Shown piece by piece: positions 58,335 through 64,000 of a stretch of 64,000 bases of DNA. The translations under genes were made by a program, and so were the position numbers. Source of the DNA: Lysobacter panacisoli (GTDB lineage Bacteria; Pseudomonadota; Gammaproteobacteria; Xanthomonadales; Xanthomonadaceae). How positions within the stretch are numbered: position 1 is the stretch's first letter; the number at the start of each line of letters is the position of its first letter. The DNA is taken from the NCBI RefSeq assembly GCF_009765165.1, contig NZ_VLNU01000001.1:3416247-3480246 (forward strand). Reading direction: 5' to 3'. The notes beneath the pieces are model-generated. The model worked only from the letters and a program-made list of their open reading frames with translations. It was not told the origin of the DNA and searched no databases.

Positions 58335-58952
58335 ATGAACGCTCTGACCGCCACCAGCAAGGGTGCCGCCACCCGCGAGGCCATCATCGACCGCGCCTAC
58401 GGAATAGCCTGCGCGGCCGGCCTGGAGGGGCTGTCGATCGGCCCCCTGGCGCAGGCGGTCGGCATGTCCAAGAGCGGTGTGTTCGCTCACTTCGGCTCCC
58501 GCGAAGACCTGCAGCTGGCCGTCCTCGACGCCGCTGGTGAGCGCTTCGTCGCCCACGTTCTGCGACCCGCTCTCGCGCAGCCGCGCGGCGTGGCACGCCT
58601 GCGCGGTGTCCTCGAAGCCTGGTTCGACTGGGTTCGCCAGTCCGAGGGCGGCGGCTGCCTGCTGCTCAGCGCGGCCAGCGAATACGACGACCGTCCGGGC
58701 CCGCTGCGCGACCGCATCGTCGAGAACGAGCTGCGTTGGCGCCAGGAAATCGTTCGAGCTGTCAGCCTCGCCGTCGAGACCGGCGAGCTCGCCTCCGACA
58801 CCGACCCGACCCTGATGGCCTTCGAGCTCTACGCTCTGGCCCTGACCGTGCACCACGACGCCGGCCTGTTCGGCTTCGATCTCGCCGTCGAGCGCGGACG
58901 TCGCTCGCTCGAACGGCTGCTGCGCTCGTACGCCCCCACCACCAACCGCTGA
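58335..58952 (+). CDS. TetR/AcrR-family transcriptional regulator
   Basis: A 205-residue repressor-type regulator. The N-terminal DNA-binding domain shows REAIIDRAYGIACAAGLEG, LAQAVGMSKSGVFAHFGSREDLQ in separate blocks, followed by a TetR C-terminal domain with a conserved AWFDWVRQSEGGGCLLLSAASEYDDRPGP region split around residue 100, as in the TetR_C_11-like branch. Ligand unknown. It precedes an alpha/beta hydrolase by 18 bases, which is probably its regulated partner. Confidence 0.85.
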   Translation: MNALTATSKGAATREAIIDRAYGIACAAGLEGLSIGPLAQAVGMSKSGVFAHFGSREDLQLAVLDAAGERFVAHVLRPALAQPRGVARLRGVLEAWFDWVRQSEGGGCLLLSAASEYDDRPGPLRDRIVENELRWRQEIVRAVSLAVETGELASDTDPTLMAFELYALALTVHHDAGLFGFDLAVERGRRSLERLLRSYAPTTNR

Positions 58953-58970
58953 CCGCCCGCGGAGGCCCCC

Positions 58971-59894
58971 ATGTATCCGCTCATCGCCAAAATTAGCACG
59001 ACCGTTCGTAATGCGATCTTCCTCGGCATGCGCCTGCGCTTCGCGGTCGGCAGCCTGTTCGCGCCGGGTTCGACCCTGGCACGGGCCGCGCGCGTGTTCT
59101 GCACCCCGCTGCCTTCGTCGCGAAGCCGTGCGCTGGCTGCACCGACCTTCGATGCGCGGGAAGTCGCCATCGCCGTGGACGACCACACGATCACCGCCTA
59201 CGTCTGGGGCGATCCTGCCAAGCAGCCGTACGTGCTGTTCGCGCACGGCTGGTCGAGCCACGGCACGCGCATCGCGGCGTGGCTGCCGCAACTGCGCCGC
59301 GACGGCTACGCCGTGGTCGCGTTCGACCAGCCCGCGCACGGTCGCAGTCCCGGTGAACTGGCGACGCTGCCCTGCTTCACACGCCACCTGCTGGCCGTCG
59401 GCACGCATTTCGGCCCGGCCGCCGTCGTCATCGGCCATTCGCTTGGCGGCGCGGCCACCGCGAACGCCTTGAGCCGCGGTCTGCAGGCCGAACGCGCGGT
59501 CCTGATCGCGCCGGCGGCGGATCCGGTGGCCGCGGCGGAACGCTTCGCCGACTTCATGTGGATCGGCCGCAACCTGTGCCAGCGCATGTTCGGCTACTTC
59601 GAAAGCCTCATCGGCATCAGCTTCGACGAACAGCAGGCACACCGCACCGCGCCAGTGATCGGCCGCCCCGCGCTGATCGTGCACGACCTGGAAGACCGCG
59701 ATGTGCCCTGGGCCGAAGGCGAACGCTATGCGCGCTACTGGCCGGATTCGCGCCTGCTCACGACGCGCGGACTCGGCCACCGCCGCGTGCTCGACGACGG
59801 CGAGGTGATCGCCTCGGTGATGCGCTTCCTGCACGGCGAGGCGGTCGGCGACCGGCTGGTCTCCTCGCCGAACCTGCCCTTTGGCGTGGCCTGA
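58971..59894 (+). CDS. Alpha/beta hydrolase paired with a TetR regulator
   Basis: Predicted serine hydrolase of 307 residues. The nucleophile is Ser157 in GHSLGG, and His is found near the C-terminus in the LGHRRVLDD stretch; an Asp in the EDRDVPW loop can complete the triad. No signal peptide is clear. GGAGG precedes the ATG by five bases, which supports this start; the first 19 codons contain a copy of the TetR operator and AT-rich sequence. Substrate unknown. Confidence 0.83.
   Translation: MYPLIAKISTTVRNAIFLGMRLRFAVGSLFAPGSTLARAARVFCTPLPSSRSRALAAPTFDAREVAIAVDDHTITAYVWGDPAKQPYVLFAHGWSSHGTRIAAWLPQLRRDGYAVVAFDQPAHGRSPGELATLPCFTRHLLAVGTHFGPAAVVIGHSLGGAATANALSRGLQAERAVLIAPAADPVAAAERFADFMWIGRNLCQRMFGYFESLIGISFDEQQAHRTAPVIGRPALIVHDLEDRDVPWAEGERYARYWPDSRLLTTRGLGHRRVLDDGEVIASVMRFLHGEAVGDRLVSSPNLPFGVA
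58994..59010 (-). promoter_or_regulatory. Second copy of the TetR operator, inside the hydrolase gene
   Basis: Read on the minus strand it is TACGAACGGTCGTGCTA, one base different from the site upstream of the TetR gene. It covers codons 8 to 14 of the hydrolase frame, about 23 bases after its start codon. Confidence 0.55.
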
Positions 59895-59962
59895 GAAACC
59901 CGTTCATTGCCCCCTCGCAGTACAGGCCCTAAGCTTCGGGCCACCACGCGATGTGCGGACCG

Positions 59963-59987
59963 AGACGGCGCCTGATGGCGCCGTCTT
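59963..59987 (+). terminator. Hairpin after the hydrolase gene
   Basis: Ten-pair stem AGACGGCGCC/GGCGCCGTCT with a TGAT loop and a further T, 68 bases past the stop. The T-run is short. Confidence 0.55.
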
Positions 59988-60040
59988 GCTGACGGGCCTC
60001 CCGCCGCACGCGTCCCTCTGCTTCCATCCTGACGGTACCC

Positions 60041-61246
60041 ATGTCCGAAACGCTGCAGGCGCTGCTCGAAACCCAGCCTCACGCGATCGTCGAACGCGAC
60101 GGCGTCCGCTACACCCTGCTCGGCACGGCGCACGTGTCGCAGGCCAGCGTCGACGCGGTGCGCGATGCGATCGGCACCGGCGCCTTCGACGCGGTCGCGG
60201 TCGAACTCGACGCACAGCGCCTGCAGGCGCTGACCGACCCGGACGCGCTTGCGCGCCTGGACCTGGTGCAGGTGATCCGCACCGGCAAGACCGCACTGTT
60301 CGCGGCCAACCTCGCCCTCGCCGCCTACCAGCGCCGTCTCGCCGAGCAACTGGGCATCGAGCCCGGTGCGGAGCTCAAGCGCGCCGTGCTGGAAGCGCGT
60401 CAGCGCGACCTGCCCGTGCACCTGATCGACCGCGACGTCGGATTGACCTTCAAGCGCGCCAGCGCCGGCCTGGGCATGTGGGGACGCATCAAGCTCGCGA
60501 CCGGTCTGGTCACCGCGCTGTTCGTGGACGAGGAAGTCGGTGAGGAAGAAATCGAGAAGCTCAAGCAGGGCGACATGCTCGAGTCGAGTTTCAGCGAATT
60601 CGCCAGCGACAGCCCAGAGTTGTACGAAAGCGTGATCGCCGAGCGCGACCGCTACATGGCCGCGCGCCTGCGCGAAACGCATGGCGACGCGCGTGAAGTG
60701 CTGGCGGTGGTCGGTGCCGGCCATCTCGCGGGCCTGGCGCGGCACCTGCGCGAGGAAACCCGCGAGCCGGACGCGATCCGCGCCGAGCTGGAAAGCGTGC
60801 ACAAGAAGAGCAAGACGCCGTGGTTCGGCATCGCCATCGTCGCGCTGATCGCCGCCGGCATCACGATCGGCTTCTGGCGCGGCGGCTTCGCGATGGGCGC
60901 GGACCTGCTGCTGCAATGGGTCGCCTGCACCGCGGGCTTCGCGGCAGTCGGCTGCGCCCTGGCGACCGCGCATCCGCTGAGCATCCTGACCGCGGCATTC
61001 TTCGCACCGCTCAAGCCATTCCGCCTCGGTGTTCCGACCGGCACCTTCAGCGCGCTGACCGAAGCGCGCATCCGCAAGCCGACGTATGCCGACTTCATGT
61101 CCCTGCGCGACGACGTGCAGAGCGTGCGTGGCTGGTACCGCAATCGCGTCGCACGCGTGCTGGTGACCTTCCTGCTGACCAACCTCGGCTCCGCCATCGG
61201 CGCATGGGCAGGACTGTTCCGTATCGGCGGACGCCTGATGCACTGA
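60041..61246 (+). CDS. TraB-family membrane protein
   Basis: A 401-residue protein. The N-terminal half is a TraB/GumN-type domain (LLGTAHVSQASVDAVRDAI, AVELDAQRL, a central Glu-rich loop EEEIEKLKQGDMLE and VGAGHLAGLARHL); the C-terminal part has about four membrane helices beginning WFGIAIVALIAAGITIGFW. The family resembles the enterococcal pheromone-shutdown protein TraB and may be a metal-dependent protease-like fold, but its role in proteobacteria is unknown. Confidence 0.85.
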   Translation: MSETLQALLETQPHAIVERDGVRYTLLGTAHVSQASVDAVRDAIGTGAFDAVAVELDAQRLQALTDPDALARLDLVQVIRTGKTALFAANLALAAYQRRLAEQLGIEPGAELKRAVLEARQRDLPVHLIDRDVGLTFKRASAGLGMWGRIKLATGLVTALFVDEEVGEEEIEKLKQGDMLESSFSEFASDSPELYESVIAERDRYMAARLRETHGDAREVLAVVGAGHLAGLARHLREETREPDAIRAELESVHKKSKTPWFGIAIVALIAAGITIGFWRGGFAMGADLLLQWVACTAGFAAVGCALATAHPLSILTAAFFAPLKPFRLGVPTGTFSALTEARIRKPTYADFMSLRDDVQSVRGWYRNRVARVLVTFLLTNLGSAIGAWAGLFRIGGRLMH

Positions 61247-61250
61247 CGCT

Positions 61251-62138
61251 TCAAGCGCGACTGCGCGAGGAAGGCCATGCGTCGCCCCCGTCCTCGCGCG
61301 ACTGCGCGTTGACGGAACACTCCGGTGGGTGCACCAGCGTCACCAGCACCACCGAGATGATCATCAGCAGGTACCACGAACCGAGCTTTCCCAGCCCGAC
61401 CGGCGACCAGCTCCCGAGCTGGTTCGGATAGAGCCAGACGCTGGACCACGTCGCGATGTTCTCCGCCAGCCAGATGAACATCGCGACCAGTCCGAACGCG
61501 AGCAGCAGCGGCATGCTGTGGGTGCCTTCGAGCGCGCGGTAATGCATGCGCACCCGCCCGAAGATCACACCGGTCGCAGCGAACAGCAGCCATCGCAGGT
61601 CTGGCAGGAAGTGGTGGGCGAAGAAGTTGCCGTAGATGGCGGCGGCGAGCACCACGGTGACGCCGATGCGCGGATAGCCGTCCAGTCGAATGTCGAACAC
61701 GCGGTACACCCGCGCCATGTACGAACCTACCGCGGCGTACATGAAGCCACTGAACAACGGCACTCCGCCCAATCGAAGGAAGTTCGCCTCCGGATAGGAC
61801 CAGGAGCCCATGTGCGTCTTGAACACCTCCATCGCCGTGCCGACGATGTGGAAGACGAGGATCACGCCCGCTTCCGAGGGCTGCTCGAGACGCGTCACCA
61901 GCAGGCCCAGCTGCACGAGCACGGCCATCACGAACAATGCGTCGTAGCGCGCGATCGGCGACGCTTCTGGCCAGTACAGCCGCGTTGCGAGGATCAGCAC
62001 CAGCAGGATGCCGCCGAACAGGCAGGACCATCCCTGGCGCGCACCGAAGACGAGCAGCTCGATCGCGAAACGCCAGGCGCGAGTCCCGCGATGACGGGCG
62101 AGCAGTCGGCTGGCGAAACGATGTAATGCATGCTCCAT
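61251..62138 (-). CDS. DUF817 membrane protein
   Basis: Polytopic inner-membrane protein of 295 residues with about eight helices, function unknown. The blocks EVFKTHMGSWSYPE, NFFAHHFLPDLRW and FIWLAENIATWSSVW are the DUF817 landmarks. It ends four bases after the TraB gene in a convergent arrangement. Confidence 0.85.
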   Translation of the reverse strand: MEHALHRFASRLLARHRGTRAWRFAIELLVFGARQGWSCLFGGILLVLILATRLYWPEASPIARYDALFVMAVLVQLGLLVTRLEQPSEAGVILVFHIVGTAMEVFKTHMGSWSYPEANFLRLGGVPLFSGFMYAAVGSYMARVYRVFDIRLDGYPRIGVTVVLAAAIYGNFFAHHFLPDLRWLLFAATGVIFGRVRMHYRALEGTHSMPLLLAFGLVAMFIWLAENIATWSSVWLYPNQLGSWSPVGLGKLGSWYLLMIISVVLVTLVHPPECSVNAQSREDGGDAWPSSRSRA

Positions 62139-62231
62139 GTCGGCACCGACTAGTCTGTCGGCTCAAGCGTGCATGCTCGGCATGAAGTGCGCGGGGCTGC
62201 GATGCGAAGCGAATGTGAAGTCGCGCGCGTC

Positions 62232-62271
62232 CGCACAAACAAGAACGGGAAGGTCATCGACCTTCCCGTTC
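62232..62271 (-). terminator. Strong terminator after the RND pump gene
   Basis: Thirteen perfect pairs (GAACGGGAAGGTC with its complement) around a three-base loop, followed on the minus strand by TTGTTTGTG, 19 bases past the stop. Confidence 0.85.
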
Positions 62272-62290
62272 CGTTTGCATTGCAGTTGCC

Positions 62291-64000
62291 TTAGTCCGCC
62301 CTGAGCGCCGCCACCGCCGCCGCGGGCACGGCCTCGGGCTTTCCGCGTGCGCGACGCACCATGCGCGCGGTGCCGGTGCGCAGGTCGTCGAGCATCGCGT
62401 AGATGGTCGGCAGGAACAGCAGGCTGACCACCGTCGAGAACGCGAGGCCACCGGCGATTGCGCGCGCCATCGGGTAGTACGGCGGACCGTCGCCGCCGAT
62501 CTGCGTCTGCGTCAGTGAGATCGGCACCATCGCCAGGATCGCCGTGCCCATCGTCATGAGGATCGGACGCAGGCGTTCGCGGCTGCCTTCCACCAGCGCA
62601 TCGGTCCGCGACAGGCCACGACGACGCAGGTTGTTGATGTGCTCGATCATCACGATGCCGTTGTTCACCACCACGCCCATCAGCACCAGGATGCCGATGA
62701 AGGCCATGATGTTGAATTCTGTGCCGGTCAGCCAGAACAGCCAGAACACACCGAACACCGAGAACAGCACGCCGCTCATGATCGCCGACGGGAACAGCAG
62801 CGATTCGAACACCGCCGCCATGACCACGTAGATCATGATCAGCGCGATCAGCAGGTTGAACATCATCTGCTTGTTCGCCTCGGCTTCGTCCTCGAATGCA
62901 CCCGACTCGAAGCTGAAGGTGTAACCGGCCGGGAACGCGATCGACTTGAGCGATTCTTCCATCGCCTTGCGCGCTTCGGGCACGGTGATCTTGTCGCCGA
63001 GGTTGGCCTGGATCGCGACCGTGGTCTGGCGGTTGGCGCGCTGGATCTGCGTCGCCGACGGCTTGACCGCGACATCGACCATCGCCAGCAGCGGCACGGT
63101 GCGGCCATCCGGCGCGCGCACGGTGAAGCTGGCGATGTCTTCCATGCCGAAGTCTTCGGCGCCGGCGAAACGCACCCACACCGGCACTTCGGTCTCGCCG
63201 CGACGGAACTCGCGCAGCGGAGCGCCACGTAGCGCCAGGCCGACGAAGCTGGCCACTTCCTGCGCGCTGAAGCCGAACGAGGCCGCGCGCTCGCGATCCA
63301 CGTGCACCGACAGCTCGCTGTTCTGGTCGCCGATGTCGACGCGCACGTCGCGCAGCTCCTTGCGCTTGGCGAGGATCGGCACGATGTCGTTGGCCAGTTC
63401 GACCAGGGTTTCGGTCGAATCGCCGACCAGCTGCACCTGTACGTTCTGGCCCGGGCCACCGCCGCCGCCACCACCGCCCTGGTTGCCGATGCCGATGTTG
63501 GCACGGGCCGACTTCGGGATGTCCTTGCGCAACTTCTCGATGATCGCCTTGGACTCGCTGATCTTCTCGGTGTCGAAAGTGATGCGCGTACCGCCCCAGC
63601 CCTGCTCGCTGTAGTACGAGTAGATCTGGGTGATGTTGTACTTCTTGCGGTTCACGTCGAGGAACTTCTCGACCTTGAGGATCTCGTCCGACATCTGCTC
63701 CTTCGTGTACGCGCCCTTCCACTGGTAGAAGATGTTGGTCTCGGTGCCGTCGTCGCCACCGAACATGTTCTTCTTGGTCAGCTGGAACGGCACGATGCTG
63801 ACGGCGATGATCATCAGGATGCCGAGCACGGCCTTGCCGCGATGCTCAAGCGTCCAGCGCAGGAACTGCGCGTAGTGCTTCTGCATGCGCGGGATCAGGC
63901 CGCGATCGGACTTCACCGCCGGCGGCGTCTTCAGTCGCGCGGAGATCATCGGGATCAGGCTCACCGCGACCAGCCACGAGGCCAGCAGCGACACCGAGAT
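62291..64000 (-). CDS. RND efflux permease, HAE1 family, 5' end outside window
   Basis: Proton-driven inner-membrane efflux permease, visible from within the first membrane domain (ISVSLLASWLVAVSLIPMIS) to the stop. Periplasmic porter segments (EVASFVGLALRG, QRANRQTTVAIQANLGDKI in blocks) and the second membrane half (MVVNNGIVMIEHIN-like LMGVVVNNGIVMIEHIN, RPILMTMGTAILAMVPIS) are typical. A Gly-rich stretch with eight Gly in a row interrupts the porter region. The frame is open to the window edge; the usual adaptor and outer-membrane partners would lie outside. Substrate unknown. Confidence 0.93.
   Translation of the reverse strand: MSVSLLASWLVAVSLIPMISARLKTPPAVKSDRGLIPRMQKHYAQFLRWTLEHRGKAVLGILMIIAVSIVPFQLTKKNMFGGDDGTETNIFYQWKGAYTKEQMSDEILKVEKFLDVNRKKYNITQIYSYYSEQGWGGTRITFDTEKISESKAIIEKLRKDIPKSARANIGIGNQGGGGGGGGPGQNVQVQLVGDSTETLVELANDIVPILAKRKELRDVRVDIGDQNSELSVHVDRERAASFGFSAQEVASFVGLALRGAPLREFRRGETEVPVWVRFAGAEDFGMEDIASFTVRAPDGRTVPLLAMVDVAVKPSATQIQRANRQTTVAIQANLGDKITVPEARKAMEESLKSIAFPAGYTFSFESGAFEDEAEANKQMMFNLLIALIMIYVVMAAVFESLLFPSAIMSGVLFSVFGVFWLFWLTGTEFNIMAFIGILVLMGVVVNNGIVMIEHINNLRRRGLSRTDALVEGSRERLRPILMTMGTAILAMVPISLTQTQIGGDGPPYYPMARAIAGGLAFSTVVSLLFLPTIYAMLDDLRTGTARMVRRARGKPEAVPAAAVAALRAD

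Noticed and set aside
59028..59894. Hydrolase start at the internal ATG 59028, which would put the operator outside the gene
   Set aside because: No ribosome site precedes 59028, whereas GGAGG lies five bases before 58971.

Overview
The window is 64 kb of a GC-rich gammaproteobacterial chromosome. Protein content and gene order point to the Xanthomonadaceae/Lysobacteraceae (Lysobacter, Luteimonas, Thermomonas or Pseudoxanthomonas-like). The main clues are the cmk-rpsA-ihfB-lapA-lapB block, a type-B L36 protein of 41 residues, the ndk-rlmN-pilW-rodZ-yfgM-bamB-der string, and a TetR-fad operon with an NAD-domain-first multifunctional enzyme. I see no prophage, insertion sequence, integrase or CRISPR array. 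No gene-free stretch exceeds about 240 bases; the largest gaps are 27986-28223, 40320-40539 and 55174-55378.

Layout from left to right. 1-2471: the 3' part of a copper P-type ATPase and a CueR-type regulator. 2520-2813: a tRNA-Glu/tRNA-Ala pair with its own promoter and terminator. 2810-9007: a YqiB-like protein, the divergent ppsR/ppsA pair, an MscS channel, oligoribonuclease and a DUF2721 membrane protein. 9075-19156: a complete nitrous oxide reduction locus, with nosZ on the minus strand facing away from a c-type cytochrome, nosR, nosD, nosF, nosY, nosL, an unknown gene and an ApbE/NosX flavin transferase. One FNR/DNR-type box lies between the two arms. 19163-24851: tadA, then acnD and prpF of the 2-methylcitrate pathway with an SRPBCC gene between them, and a small NTF2-like protein. 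24890-30359: guaB-guaA, folD, a DUF1244 protein and an alpha/beta hydrolase.

30366-33323 is a molybdenum cofactor operon (mobA-moeA-moeB). 33427-40319 is the minus-strand string ndk-rlmN-pilW-rodZ-yfgM-bamB-der, where ispG and hisS, which sit between rodZ and yfgM in E. coli, are absent. 40540-44800 is a PsrA-like TetR regulator with a fatty acid beta-oxidation pair. 44873-46512 holds a CsaA-like protein overlapping a FAD oxidoreductase. 46587-54881 is a long minus-strand series from cmk and rpsA through ihfB, lapAB and three surface polysaccharide genes. 55048-58278 carries rpmJ, a small exported protein, the agmatine-to-putrescine genes aguA and aguB, and an acetyltransferase. 58335-59894 is a TetR/hydrolase pair with two near-identical operator candidates. 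60041-64000 ends with a TraB-family protein, a DUF817 protein and the C-terminal part of an RND efflux pump.

Most of the window is housekeeping. The parts most worth a second look are the nos locus (shared FNR box, extra cytochrome, unknown gene, His in the CuA loop), the TetR/hydrolase pair with an operator inside the hydrolase gene, the rpsA leader with competing pairings, the terminator just ahead of ndk, and several palindromic or REP elements.
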